Assembly: GCA_965223165.1 (NCBI GenBank)
Contig: CBDCVQ010000016.1
Location: 496,001-560,000 of the forward strand
Direction of reading: 5' to 3'
Length of the DNA: 64,000 nt
Source of the DNA: JABDMH01 sp965223165
Lineage (GTDB): Bacteria > Bacteroidota > Bacteroidia > Chitinophagales > Saprospiraceae
Shown here piece by piece: positions 52,662-63,300 of this stretch (position 1 is the first letter of the stretch; each line of letters begins with the position of its first letter). Below the pieces are notes generated by a model. That model was not told the DNA's origin and did not search any database. It worked only from the letters and a program-made list of their open reading frames with translations. Both the position numbers and the translations under genes were made by a program.

Positions 52662-54908
52662 ATGACAGATCCAAACTTGATGTGGACTCGTTTGCGCGTG
52701 CTCCTATGCGCATGCGCTTTCTCCCTTCCTGTTATAGCTCCGGCGCAGTCGGTGGAACGATGGGAAGTACCTTTTTCGCGAGGAGGCGAAATCATTCCGC
52801 AGGCATTGTTGGGGGGGCTTAATGCACCACAGTTTTCCACCGTGCATCTGGATGAAGACGGACAAGTCGATCTCTTGGTCTATGACCGGGGAGCCGGCAA
52901 ATTCCTGCCCTTCATACGGGTCGGCGAGCGACCGGGCGATTTGCGCTACGCCCCGGAACTGGAGGACGCATTTCCCCGGGTCGATTCTTGGTGCCTGGCG
53001 ATGGATTTTGATGGTGATTCGATCACGGACCTATTTACGTTCTCCGATACAGGGGTCCCCGGCATTGATGTGTACCGAGGACTACGAAGCGAAGGCGAAA
53101 TTGGCTTTGCCAAAATGTCCTTTGACAACAATGTCGGCGTCCTGGGCTATCCCACGTCGGGCGGGGCCATTGCCAATATCTATGTCAGTGCCATTGATCT
53201 GCCTGCGATCACCGATTTTGATGGCGATGGCGATATGGACATTTTGAGTTTTCAGTCAGACGGATCAAGGATGCATTACTATCGCAATCTGGTAGTTGAG
53301 AAGGATTTGCCTTCCGACACGCTGGACTTCATCTTGGAGGATCGCTGTTGGGGCAAAGTCCTGGAGCGCTTCACCACCAATGATGTGATTCTCTCCGATG
53401 ATCCCGGGGTTTGCCCTGAGGAATTTCAGATCGGGCGTGCGCACAGTGGCTCCACCGTCACGGCTTTTGACGAAGATGGCGATGGCGATATGGAAATCCT
53501 GCTGGGAGACCTGTCCTTCGACAATATGGTGTATCTGCATAATGGGGGCACGGTACAACAGGCTTTTGTGACCGGCACGAGCAGTCATTTTCCCGAATAC
53601 GATCGGCCGGTGCAGATCATGTTCTTCCCTGCCGCCTTTGTCCAGGATCTGGATATGGACGGGGTGCCTGATCTCATTGCAAGTCCCAATCAGAAAGATG
53701 CTCGAGAAAACGTGCGGGTAGCATGGCGCTACCAAGGACAAATGGACGGTGCTGCCCTACAGTTCACCTTGATCGAAGACGACTATTTGACCGCCGACAT
53801 GCTAGATCTGGGCACGGATGCCGCGCCATTATTCATGGATTACAACGGCGACGAGTTGCTTGATCTGGTGGTCGGGAGTCGCTTTCACCAAGACTATGAT
53901 GAAGATGTACCTTCGCTGCTTTTTCTCTTCGAGAATACGGGCTCCGCAGAGGCCCCTGCCTTTGACTTGGTGAATGCGAATTGGCTCGACGTGGCACAAT
54001 ACACCGATGAAATTGATATGCTCCATCCCAGCTGCGCCGACACGGATGGCGATGGGGACCAAGACCTATTGGTTGGCAATAAGCGAGGCAAGATTCTGCA
54101 TATCGAGAACGTGGCAGTCCCCGGAGCTGCCTTCGAGGCGGGTCAGGCTACGTACCCTTGGTTTGGTATTGATGTGGGCTTTAGTAGCTCGCCCTGCATG
54201 GTCGATGTGGATGGTGACGGCAGGCTAGACTTACTCATCGGCGAAGAGAAAGGAAATGTAAACCTATTCACAAACCTTGGATCAATCAACGAGCCCCTCT
54301 TCGATCCCGATATCAATGCCCCGGGCAACCAGGAAGAATTTGGGCAAATCGACGCGCGACAGGACAAAGCCGTATTTGGCTCCGCCACCCCGGTCCATAT
54401 CACCACCAACGATACCAGCCTGCTGCTGGTAGGATCCACTTTTGGCAACTTTCTCCTGTACGATCTCTCTGCGAGCGACGGCACCGACACGTTGCCTTCT
54501 CAGCAGCATGCCGTGGGCGAAATATTTGACGGGGGGCGCTCCAAGGCTACCTTGCATGATATCGACGGAGATGGCTTCGCTGAAATGATGACAGGCAACA
54601 GCCGAGGAGGTCTGACGTTGTACCGTACTCCTTTTCTCAGCGATCAAAGCGTACCCACCCGGGAGATCGAGCAGGACCCTTGGGTGATCCAATTATTTCC
54701 CAATCCGGCCATAGCCGAAATTCAGCTTCATGCTTCCTCCCCGATGACCGACGTGGTCATGTATGATCACTTGGGCCAGCGAATCTTTCAATGGGCTGGA
54801 CGGCAGATGCAGTTGCGTATCGATATCGAGCACCTAGCCCCAGGCGTATATCATGCTCATGTACAGGGCGCTGGTGAGCGCCGCCTTCTTAGCTGGCTGA
54901 AGCTATAG
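52662..54908 (+). CDS. FG-GAP repeat protein with T9SS sorting domain, 748 aa
   Basis: A signal peptide (RLRVLLCACAFSLPVIAPAQ) is followed by many FG-GAP/VCBS-type repeats with calcium-binding Asp-rich loops (DFDGDGDMD, DEDGDGDMEILLGD, DTDGDGDQDLLVGN, DVDGDGRLDLLIGE). The C-terminal about 70 residues (VIQLFPNPAIAEIQL ... LAPGVYHAHVQG) are the type A T9SS sorting domain, so it is exported to the cell surface. ATG 52662 was chosen near the signal; 52680 is also possible. Confidence 0.92.
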   Translation: MTDPNLMWTRLRVLLCACAFSLPVIAPAQSVERWEVPFSRGGEIIPQALLGGLNAPQFSTVHLDEDGQVDLLVYDRGAGKFLPFIRVGERPGDLRYAPELEDAFPRVDSWCLAMDFDGDSITDLFTFSDTGVPGIDVYRGLRSEGEIGFAKMSFDNNVGVLGYPTSGGAIANIYVSAIDLPAITDFDGDGDMDILSFQSDGSRMHYYRNLVVEKDLPSDTLDFILEDRCWGKVLERFTTNDVILSDDPGVCPEEFQIGRAHSGSTVTAFDEDGDGDMEILLGDLSFDNMVYLHNGGTVQQAFVTGTSSHFPEYDRPVQIMFFPAAFVQDLDMDGVPDLIASPNQKDARENVRVAWRYQGQMDGAALQFTLIEDDYLTADMLDLGTDAAPLFMDYNGDELLDLVVGSRFHQDYDEDVPSLLFLFENTGSAEAPAFDLVNANWLDVAQYTDEIDMLHPSCADTDGDGDQDLLVGNKRGKILHIENVAVPGAAFEAGQATYPWFGIDVGFSSSPCMVDVDGDGRLDLLIGEEKGNVNLFTNLGSINEPLFDPDINAPGNQEEFGQIDARQDKAVFGSATPVHITTNDTSLLLVGSTFGNFLLYDLSASDGTDTLPSQQHAVGEIFDGGRSKATLHDIDGDGFAEMMTGNSRGGLTLYRTPFLSDQSVPTREIEQDPWVIQLFPNPAIAEIQLHASSPMTDVVMYDHLGQRIFQWAGRQMQLRIDIEHLAPGVYHAHVQGAGERRLLSWLKL

Positions 54909-55583
54909 AGCGAAGGTGTCAGGACGGGCACCAAAAATCAGGCTACCGATGCGCACCAGCGTACTTCCCTCCTCTAGGGCCACCTGATAGTCACCGGACA
55001 TGCCCATGGATAGCTCGACAAACTGTGAGCTACCGGCAAAATGGGTATCCCTGATGGCTTGAAATAGGCGGGAGAGCTGTGCAAACTCTGACCGAACCTG
55101 ATCCTGATCAGAGGTAAATGTAGCCATGCCCATCAATCCACATACCCGCACATGAGGCAACTCGCTATCCAGCATCTCGCTGAAGAAGGCATCCAGATCG
55201 GGTGGCGCGACCCCGTACTTGGTTTGCTCCTGCCCTATCTTGACCTGGATCAACACTTCGATGACCCGATCATATCTGGCCGCCTGCTTGTTGATCTCTC
55301 GCAGCAACTTGATCGAATCCACCGAATGGATCATCTGGACAAAGGGAGCAATGGCTTTGACCTTATTTGTCTGTAAGTGCCCGATCATATGCCATTGGAT
55401 GTCCGTCGGTAGCTGGGGCTGTTTCTGCACCAGCTCCTGAACCCGGTTTTCGCCAAAGATTCGCTGCCCCTCGTCATAAATCTCGAGGATCACTGACGGC
55501 GGCTTTGTCTTGGACACGGCCACCAGACGCGCCTCGTGAGGGGCGAGTGCGGCCAGGATTCGGACAAGTGCTGGGTTGGACAT
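54903..55583 (-). CDS. YggS/PLPBP-type PLP homeostasis protein
   Basis: 226 aa. LVAVSKTKPP contains the PLP lysine; IFGENRVQELVQK, WHMIGHLQTNKVK, VCGLMGMAT and LSMGMSGDYQVAL follow in the family order. Holds PLP without catalysis and buffers cellular PLP. Start ATG 55583 is preferred over the frame opening at 55613. The last bases overlap the FG-GAP gene. Confidence 0.93.
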   Translation of the reverse strand: MSNPALVRILAALAPHEARLVAVSKTKPPSVILEIYDEGQRIFGENRVQELVQKQPQLPTDIQWHMIGHLQTNKVKAIAPFVQMIHSVDSIKLLREINKQAARYDRVIEVLIQVKIGQEQTKYGVAPPDLDAFFSEMLDSELPHVRVCGLMGMATFTSDQDQVRSEFAQLSRLFQAIRDTHFAGSSQFVELSMGMSGDYQVALEEGSTLVRIGSLIFGARPDTFAL

Positions 55584-55677
55584 GCAGAGCAAAACTTGAA
55601 AATGCGATCGCAAATGTAGACATATATTCTCGACGCCAAAACCGGCCCAGGGCCCTGAATTGTTATCTTACTTCAGA

Positions 55678-56280
55678 ATGAAGCAACATCGGAAGGAAGG
55701 GTCCTTTGGCATGCACCCCTTTAAGATCTTGGTGCACTTGCTCATCGGAGCGATCAGTGCGCTGTTTCTTGCCTTGACCCTCGCCTATCTCTACAGTCGA
55801 TGGCATGCCGACATTCAGCCTATACGTCCACCCGCCATTTTTCTTTGGAACACCGTCTTGCTGATCGGAGCGAGCCTGCTGCTGATCAAGGCCAAGGCCT
55901 TCTACCGCCAAGATGAACACCGCTCCTTACAGTATGCCCTCGCGCTGGCGCTGTTGCTGTCTCTATTGTTCTTGATCGGGCAGGGATTTGGTTGGGCACA
56001 ACTACTGGCCGTCGAAATACCGGTACAGCACAGTATCGGGACATCCTATCTCTACCTGATCTCTGGACTACACTTCGTACATATTCTGATCGGTATTCCC
56101 TTTCTCATCAACTTTCTGTGGAGGGGGAGAAAGCGCTTGCGGGATCCCGTCAGCAGGCTCATCTACTTCAGTGATGGGGAGGAGGAGATGCGTCTAAAGC
56201 TGATCAACACCTACTGGCATTTTCTAGATCTCTTGTGGATCTATCTGGTCATGTTTTTTGCTGCAAATTCTCTTTTATGA
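55678..56280 (+). CDS. cytochrome c oxidase subunit III-like protein
   Basis: 200 aa, five membrane spans. The signature histidines and pattern SGLHFVHILIGIPFLINFLW and NTYWHFLDLLWIYLVMFFA are those of heme-copper oxidase subunit III. The N-terminal two helices of the long form are lacking, giving the five-helix type. No other oxidase genes are next to it, so it may be a stand-alone copy. The end overlaps the convergent cysteine synthase gene by 32 bp. Confidence 0.85.
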   Translation: MKQHRKEGSFGMHPFKILVHLLIGAISALFLALTLAYLYSRWHADIQPIRPPAIFLWNTVLLIGASLLLIKAKAFYRQDEHRSLQYALALALLLSLLFLIGQGFGWAQLLAVEIPVQHSIGTSYLYLISGLHFVHILIGIPFLINFLWRGRKRLRDPVSRLIYFSDGEEEMRLKLINTYWHFLDLLWIYLVMFFAANSLL

Positions 56281-57367
56281 CCTTGTAGCGCTCCCGAATA
56301 ATCTTGCGGTATCGCTTATAGTAGTCTCGGTAGTAGCTGACACCGCTCGACACGCCTTGCTGCTGCGTAAGAATATCATCGCGCACGTCCTGTCCGGGTA
56401 GAAATCCCTGCTCGCGCATCCACAGGTCATTGAAGATCTTGCTGAGATAGCGACTGCCATGATCGGAGAGCAAAATTACCACCACATCCTCTTCGGTGAG
56501 CTGGTCAGCCATCTGGTATACACCCTGCAAGGCGGCGCCGCTCGAATACCCGACGAAGAGACCTTCCTCCTTGGCCAGCTCCCGGACCTTCAGTGCGGCA
56601 TCTTTGTCCGAAACCCGCACAAACTTGTCTATGACATCAAAATCCATATTGGCCGGAATGATGGTCTTGCCCAAGCCCTCGATGCGGATGGGACGGATGA
56701 CACTTCGATCATAAATGCCGGTCTCATGATACTTCTTTAGGACGGAGCCTTGTCCATCCACAGCTACTACTTTAATATCGGGATCTTGCTCCTTGAGAAA
56801 TCGGCCTGACCCGGAGATAGTACCGCCGGTGCCGGCGCAGCACACAAAGTGTGTGATCCTTCGATCCGTCTGCATCCAAATCTCCGGACCGGTCGTGAGA
56901 TAGTGTGCCTCGCTATTGTCCGTGTTGAAGTTTTGATTTAAGTAGTAGGCGTTAGGTATTCTGTCTCTCAGCGATTTAGCCTGAGAATAGTAGGAACGGG
57001 GATCCTCCGGGGCTACGTCCGCCGGACAGACGACCACTTCTGCACCCAAGGCCTTGAGTCCCTGCACCTTTTCGTTACTCGCCTTGGAGGTAATGGTCAG
57101 TATGCAGCGATATCCCTTGATCGCGCAGTGTAGCGCCAAGCTAAATCCCGTGTTACCTGAAGTGGCCTCAATGATGGTACAGCCCGGTTTGATCTTTCCC
57201 TGCTGCTCGGCTTTGGCGACCATGTATCGTACGATCCGGTCCTTGGCCGACAGGCCTGGATTGTAGGCTTCGACCTTGGCCAGCACGGTGGCTTTGATGC
57301 CATCCAGTTGCTGTAGCTTTACCAAGGGCGTGTTTCCAATAGTCTCCAGTACGCTGTCAAGATACAT
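56249..57367 (-). CDS. cystathionine beta-synthase/cysteine synthase-like PLP enzyme
   Basis: 372 aa. IGNTPLVKLQQL, the PLP lysine in NPGLSAKDRIVRYM, the substrate loop EATSGNTGFSLALHC and the phosphate loop CCAGTGGTISGSG. Sequence follows the cystathionine beta-synthase catalytic core (GLFVGYSSGAAL near residue 270) but no C-terminal CBS domain pair is present; the last about 60 residues are helical and basic. The precise thiol or amine substrate cannot be assigned. Confidence 0.9.
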   Translation of the reverse strand: MYLDSVLETIGNTPLVKLQQLDGIKATVLAKVEAYNPGLSAKDRIVRYMVAKAEQQGKIKPGCTIIEATSGNTGFSLALHCAIKGYRCILTITSKASNEKVQGLKALGAEVVVCPADVAPEDPRSYYSQAKSLRDRIPNAYYLNQNFNTDNSEAHYLTTGPEIWMQTDRRITHFVCCAGTGGTISGSGRFLKEQDPDIKVVAVDGQGSVLKKYHETGIYDRSVIRPIRIEGLGKTIIPANMDFDVIDKFVRVSDKDAALKVRELAKEEGLFVGYSSGAALQGVYQMADQLTEEDVVVILLSDHGSRYLSKIFNDLWMREQGFLPGQDVRDDILTQQQGVSSGVSYYRDYYKRYRKIIRERYKVIKENLQQKT

Positions 57368-57521
57368 AGGTCTTTATATGCTTTGTGTGATCGAATGATT
57401 TCTTCAAATCCTCTGCAAATTTGAGATTTTTATCCGAAATCCAAGATTTATCGGCGTTAAATCCTGGCTCCGCCGGGGCCAGGAGCACCGGTCATCGAGC
57501 TGGTCCTGAGTATCCCTCCAG

Positions 57522-58013
57522 CTACGCCAGGGTGTCCTGCGATTTCAGCAGACCCTCCACGTCAGCGGCGCTGTAGTTGACTGATTTTAAGACCTTTCGA
57601 TCACTGACTCTAAAGACCAGATACTCACCGTTTTTCTCCACGATGGTGCCTTCTGTGCCCTTGGCCGTACGGTAATGGCTGAGGGTCTCCTCCGCTTCCT
57701 GCCGGCTGCTGCAGACTTTGCTCATATTGGAGCGCTGCACCTCGTCAAAGATCGCCCGAAAACGATCACCAAGTCCAAACTCGAGGATGGCGCCGGACAG
57801 TACGTATTGCAAATCTGCAAAGGCATCTGCCACCTCCGTCATGTCGTTGTTGGCAATCGCCTCCTTCAATTCATTGAGCTCCTCCTCCAGGAGGTTGACT
57901 CGCAGGGCACAGCGATCGGGAGAAGGAATAATGGGTTGGTCTTCGATCGGCAGATCAAAGACCTCGTGAAAACGGGCCACGTCATTTAGAGCATGTGGTT
58001 CGCGAAATTTCAT
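57522..58013 (-). CDS. MazG-like nucleotide pyrophosphohydrolase, 163 aa
   Basis: The all-alpha NTP-PPase helices carry EEELNELKEAIANND and VADAFADLQYVLSGAILEF, the metal-binding ExxE...ExxD pattern. The C-terminal about 50 residues (TIVEKNGEYLVFRVSDRKVL) are an extra beta-rich tail. Related proteins clean the nucleotide pool. No neighbours suggest a more specific role. Confidence 0.85.
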   Translation of the reverse strand: MKFREPHALNDVARFHEVFDLPIEDQPIIPSPDRCALRVNLLEEELNELKEAIANNDMTEVADAFADLQYVLSGAILEFGLGDRFRAIFDEVQRSNMSKVCSSRQEAEETLSHYRTAKGTEGTIVEKNGEYLVFRVSDRKVLKSVNYSAADVEGLLKSQDTLA

Positions 58014-58135
58014 AAGCTATCAGTTGATATCCGAGAGCAAAGTATTACTATTTTTTGCAATACTTCACCTCCGTTTTTCCACAGCTTGTTGGCAGCGAGG
58101 CAAATGGTTGGTTTCGCTACCTTCGCACCTTGGCT

Positions 58136-58768
58136 ATGAGTGACCCACCGTACATCTGGAGGATTGGGCTGACCGGAGGCATTGGCGCGGGCAAAAGCAC
58201 CGTGGCCAAGATATTCGAAGTCCTGGATATCCCGGTCTACTATGCTGACCCAGCTGCCCGTCGATTGATGGAGGAAGATCCCGCTCTTGCCTCCCGCATT
58301 AAGTCGCTCTTGGGTCGCGAGGCCTATCGGCAAGATGGCTCCCTAGATCGGGCGTGGGTGGCTTCGCAGGTCTTCAGCGACATGATCCTGCTAAATCGAC
58401 TCAACGGCATCGTGCATCCGGTCGTCGGTAAGGACAGCGAACAATGGCATCAAGGGCAATCGAAAGTCCCATATACCCTGAAGGAGGCTGCACTGGTCTT
58501 CGAGAGTGGCGATTTTCTGCACTTGGATGCCGTCATTTGTGTAGAAGCCCCGGAGGAAGTACGAATCGCTAGAGTCATGCAACGGGATGAGGTGACAAGG
58601 GAGCAAGTGTTGGCTCGGATGGACCATCAGTGGCCTGAATCGAGGCGGCAGATGATGGCAGATTATCACATCACCAACGATGGCCTGGCACCACTCATAC
58701 CCCAAATCAGGCAAATCCACCACAAACTCTCTCGACCTCCGGATCGACCCAAAAAAACGTCGGGCTAG
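58136..58768 (+). CDS. coaE: dephospho-CoA kinase
   Basis: Last step of coenzyme A synthesis. P-loop IGLTGGIGAGKSTVAKIFE, then VYYADPAARRLMEEDP and the lid region RVMQRDEVTREQVLARMDHQ. 210 aa. The frame starts at 58055, but ATG 58136 directly precedes the P-loop region and gives standard length. Confidence 0.94.
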   Translation: MSDPPYIWRIGLTGGIGAGKSTVAKIFEVLDIPVYYADPAARRLMEEDPALASRIKSLLGREAYRQDGSLDRAWVASQVFSDMILLNRLNGIVHPVVGKDSEQWHQGQSKVPYTLKEAALVFESGDFLHLDAVICVEAPEEVRIARVMQRDEVTREQVLARMDHQWPESRRQMMADYHITNDGLAPLIPQIRQIHHKLSRPPDRPKKTSG

Positions 58769-58946
58769 CCTACGGCCCAGCCTTTGATGTCGGTCATTCA
58801 ACCCCAGGGCTAGCGCAGGATACCGATGCATCGGACCGAGCTGCACGACCAAGGAGTTCGACGGCAGCTTGCCCCATCGGACTTGCCCAATCAGCATGGC
58901 TCTAGCTGGCAAAAAGACTACCTTTGTCACATAAAAACCTACCGTC

Positions 58947-60188
58947 ATGATGGACACGGCAATCCAGTCTTCGCAGGAATTGATCGCACTGGAAGATAAG
59001 TACGGGGCGCATAACTACCATCCGCTTCCGGTCGTCTTATCCAAGGGTGAAGGCGTCTATGTCTGGGACGTAGAGGGCAAGCGCTACCTTGACTTTCTCT
59101 CCGCCTACTCCGCAGTCAATCAAGGTCATTGCCATCCTAAAATCGTGGGGGTACTGATGGAGCAGGCGCAAAAGTTGACGCTGACTTCCCGAGCCTTTTA
59201 CAATGACCAACTTGGCGTGTACGAGGCCTTCATGCATGACTACTTTGGTTACGACAAGATCTTGCCCATCAACTCGGGTGTGGAGGCTGTCGAAACCGCC
59301 ATTAAACTGTGTCGGAAGTGGGCCTATGGTAAAAAGGGGGTGACCAGCAATCAGGCCCGGATCATCTTCGTAAGTGGCAACTTTCACGGCCGCACCCTGG
59401 GTGTCATCTCGGCCAGCACCGACCCCAGCAGTACCGGTGGGTATGGACCCTATGTGCCGGGGTACGACGTCATACCCTACAACGATCTGCCCGCACTCGA
59501 AGAAGCGCTGGAGGACCCTACCGTAGCGGGTCTGATCGTGGAGCCCGTCCAGGGAGAGGCGGGTGTCGTGGTACCAGACGAAGACTACCTACCCCGTGCG
59601 GCTGCCATGTGCCGGAGCAAGAATGTGCTGTTCATCGCTGACGAGGTGCAGACGGGCATTGCCCGTACCGGTCGATTGCTTTGTTGCGATCACTATGATC
59701 TACGGCCCGATATCCTGATCCTCGGCAAGGCGCTATCCGGTGGTGTCTTTCCCGTTTCGGCCGTGCTGGCAGATGACGAGATTATGCTCTGTATCAAACC
59801 CGGCGAGCATGGTTCTACCTTTGGAGGCAATCCGTTGGCCTGTGCGGTCGCTATGGCTGCCCTCCAGGTGGTACGAGACGAACAGCTGTCGGAAAATGCT
59901 GACAAGATGGGCCAATTGTTCAGATCGCTGATGCAAGACCTCGTCGATGAGTCGGACTTGCTCACCCTGGTACGGGGCAAGGGACTGCTCAATGCCGTGG
60001 TGATCAACGACGAGCCTACCTCAAAAACGGCTTGGAATCTGTGCCTGGCGATGCGCGATGCCGGCCTCCTTGCCAAACCTACGCATGGCAACATTATCCG
60101 CTTTGCACCTCCGCTGATCATCACCGAGGAGCAGATGCGCGCAAGCTGTCAGATTATCCGAGAGACGGTCAATAAATTCGCAAACTAG
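58947..60188 (+). CDS. rocD: ornithine aminotransferase
   Basis: 413 aa, class III aminotransferase. NYHPLPVVLSKGEGVYVWD, FLSAYSAVNQGHCHPKI, NFHGRTLGVISASTDP, EPVQGEAGVVVPD, FIADEVQTGIARTGRLLCCD and the PLP lysine in LILGKALSGGVFPVSAVLAD are the OAT signature. Converts ornithine to glutamate semialdehyde. Stand-alone gene. Confidence 0.95.
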   Translation: MMDTAIQSSQELIALEDKYGAHNYHPLPVVLSKGEGVYVWDVEGKRYLDFLSAYSAVNQGHCHPKIVGVLMEQAQKLTLTSRAFYNDQLGVYEAFMHDYFGYDKILPINSGVEAVETAIKLCRKWAYGKKGVTSNQARIIFVSGNFHGRTLGVISASTDPSSTGGYGPYVPGYDVIPYNDLPALEEALEDPTVAGLIVEPVQGEAGVVVPDEDYLPRAAAMCRSKNVLFIADEVQTGIARTGRLLCCDHYDLRPDILILGKALSGGVFPVSAVLADDEIMLCIKPGEHGSTFGGNPLACAVAMAALQVVRDEQLSENADKMGQLFRSLMQDLVDESDLLTLVRGKGLLNAVVINDEPTSKTAWNLCLAMRDAGLLAKPTHGNIIRFAPPLIITEEQMRASCQIIRETVNKFAN

Positions 60189-60309
60189 GACGTTTACCCT
60201 TTCGAGTGTGATGACCTACCTCTGCCACACTTTTTCTTATTAGAGAAAACCATAATCTATATCAACCTAGTAATCTTTACCTTTTATATTATCAAAGGTT
60301 AAATTTTTC

Positions 60310-60317
60310 TAAATTTG
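60310..60317 (+). promoter_or_regulatory. -7 box (TAAATTTG) upstream of the large TPR gene
   Basis: TAAATTTG matches TAnnTTTG, 65 bases before the start codon, in a strongly AT-rich leader. The upstream -33 element is not obvious. Confidence 0.45.
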
Positions 60318-60382
60318 CTCACATCGTGCAATTCCTTGGAGGAACGGCACCTTTTAAGAAACTAGGTAAACAATTGTAAACT

Positions 60383-63300
60383 ATGATGAGGAAGTGTGCC
60401 TTTATCGTCTTCGCTTTCTTCCTCCCTTTTTGCGCGATCAGCCAACGAACCTCCGTCTATACGGAAGCCAACGCAAACTTTAAGAAGGGACTCGAATTCT
60501 TTGACCTGGGTGTCTATGGCATGGCGCAGGCCGAGTTTGAGAAAGTACTCGATCAAGTCAACCCTGTCAATGAGCCTGAGTACCGGATCATCAAGACCAA
60601 GGCCGAGCTCTACTATGCCCGATGTGCGGTACGCCTGCAAGAGCCCGATGGTCAAAAGCTCATGTTAGAGTTTGCTCGTAAGCATCGTCCCGACCCCGCC
60701 GCCAACAAGGCACTCCTCGAATTGGCTGACCACTACTACAATGGCAAGCAGTATGACGAGGCCATCGAGTTTTTTGCGATGATGGACCAGCGAGGCTTTT
60801 CTGCAGAAGAGAAAGCAGACATCGCCTTTAAGCACGCCTATAGTCTTTTTGCCCGCAAGCGGTACGACGAGTCGAAGGCCAAATTTGCCCAGCTGATGTC
60901 AGAGCCCGGGGACCATTACTACGCTAGCTATTACTATCACGGGTTGGCCAGCTTCCACGGCAAGGACTACGACGATGCCATCGCAAGCTGGCAGGTAGCG
61001 GAGAAGCGTTCTAAGTATCGGAACATTATCCCCTACTACATCGCACAAATCTATTTTGCTCAGGAAGACTTCGAGCAAGTGATCGCCTATGCTGAGCCAC
61101 AACTCTCCAACAATCGACTCAAGCAACGGACCGAGATGCATCAGCTCGTGGGCCAGGCCTACTTTGAGCTAGGCAACTATGAGCATGCCCTGAGCTATCT
61201 GGAGTACTATGAGAGCAAGTCCCGGCGGCTCAGAGAAGAGGACTTCTACCAATTGGGGCTGGTACAGTATAAAAATGCCAAGTACGAGAGTGCCATCAAG
61301 AGCTTTCGACAGCTCGACAAATCAAACTCCGCACTGGGGCAGTCAGCCATGTTCTATCTGGCCGATGCCTATCTCAAGATCGACGACAAAGCCTCCGCTC
61401 GCAATGCCTTTCACAAGGTGTCAAAGGCCAAATTTGACGAGGATATGCGCGAAGAAGCCCTCTTCAACTTTGCCAAGCTGTCAGCGGAGTTGCACTTTGA
61501 CCGAGATGCTGTCAACACACTGCAACGGTTTGAACCCACTTCTCGCTACTATGCGCAGGCACAGGAGCTCCTGAGCGAGACCCTGATAAATACCCGAGAC
61601 TACAAGCGGGCGATCAAGATCATCGAAAGGCTGGACGATCACTCTCCACGCATCAAGGAGGCCTATCAGAAGGTATGCTACTACCAAGGGCTGGAAGACT
61701 ATGTGGCCACTCGCCATCGAGAAGCACTCCAGTATTTTGCCAAGTCGCTGAAGGTGCCCGTGGACCCAAGGATACAAGCTCTAGCCACCTTCTGGACCGG
61801 TGAAATACACCATTTTCAAAAGCAGTACGACGTCAGCAAAGCGGACTTTGACAAGTATGTGCTCCTCGCTAAGGGGCTGCATGATCTCCCTCCCACCGCT
61901 TCGATGGGAGCGGCTCACTACACGCAAGGCTACAATTACCTCAAGACAGCGGATTTTAATACCGCCCTCAAAAACTTTGAATCCAGCATCGGACAGATCC
62001 AGCGCTATGGCAGTGGCAGCGAAGTGCTAAGCAATCGCATCCTTCCCGATGCGGTACTGCGGGCTGGCGATTGTCACTTCAAGCGCAACAAGTACAACCT
62101 TGCCCTAGATTACTACAATAAGGCGATATCCATTGAGGCACCCGGATTTCAGTATGCGCTCTTTCAGAAGGCCGTCATACAGGGCCTGCAAGGTCGTACA
62201 GCCGGCAAAATTGCTGCACTCAGAGATCTCGTGGAAGACCATCCCAATTCGGCCTACGCAGACGATGCGCTGCTCGAGTTGGGCAACACGTACCAGGAGC
62301 AGGGGCGATTTGAGGAGGCCCTAGATCCCCTGCAACAGTTGGTCAGCACCTACAAGGGGCGATCAGAACTCATCAACAGCGCCTACTTGAAGCTGGGCTT
62401 GATCAGCTACAACCTGGGCGAACTCGATCGCGCATTGGGATACTACAAGGCTATTTTCAAGAGCAATCCTACCTCTCAGGAGGCCAAGGATGCCCTGGCA
62501 GCGATCGAAGAGATCTATGTCGAGGACCTCGGACAGCCGGATGAGTATGTGGCATTTGTGGAGTCACTTCCGGGGTACAAAGTTTCCGGGGGCGAGCGCG
62601 ATTCGCTTAACTATCTAGTGGCCTTGAGGCTTTATGAAAATGCCGAATATGCCCGAGCAGTGGACGCTTTCACCGACTACCTCACCCGATACCCTCGCGG
62701 GTTTCATGCGCTTGATGCGGTCTATAACCGTGCGGAATGCAATAGTATTCTCAAGACCTTTGACCCGGCATTAGCTGACTACCAGGCCCTAATCGAAAAG
62801 GGGCAAAGCCGGTACTACCTACCCTCACTCGAAAAAGCCGCCCTGATCAGCTACAATCACGCAGAGGCATTTGACCAGGCTTATCGCTATTATTCCCTGC
62901 TAGAGGACCTGACCACTGATCCCGAGACTAAGTTCACCGCTCAGCTGGGTTCGATGCGGTCGGCCTATAGATCTGGCAAATCGGAGGCAGCTTCGATGTA
63001 CGCCTCAAAGGTGATGTCCAATCCGCTCGCCCGGCAAGAGGAACTCACCGTGGCCCAATTCTATCGGGGCAAGATCCTATTTGAGAAGAAAGACTATGCA
63101 GAGGCACTCCGTCTATTCGAGCTGGTCATCAATCAATCCGACAATGAGAATACGGCGGAGGCAAGATACCTGAGAGCGTATATCGCCTATGTCAGCCGGG
63201 ACCTGGATCAAGCGGAAGCACACTGTCGGACCGCCTATGCAGAAAGCGGTGCATACCCATTCTGGGTGGCCAAGAGCCTGATCTTACTTAGTGATGTGCT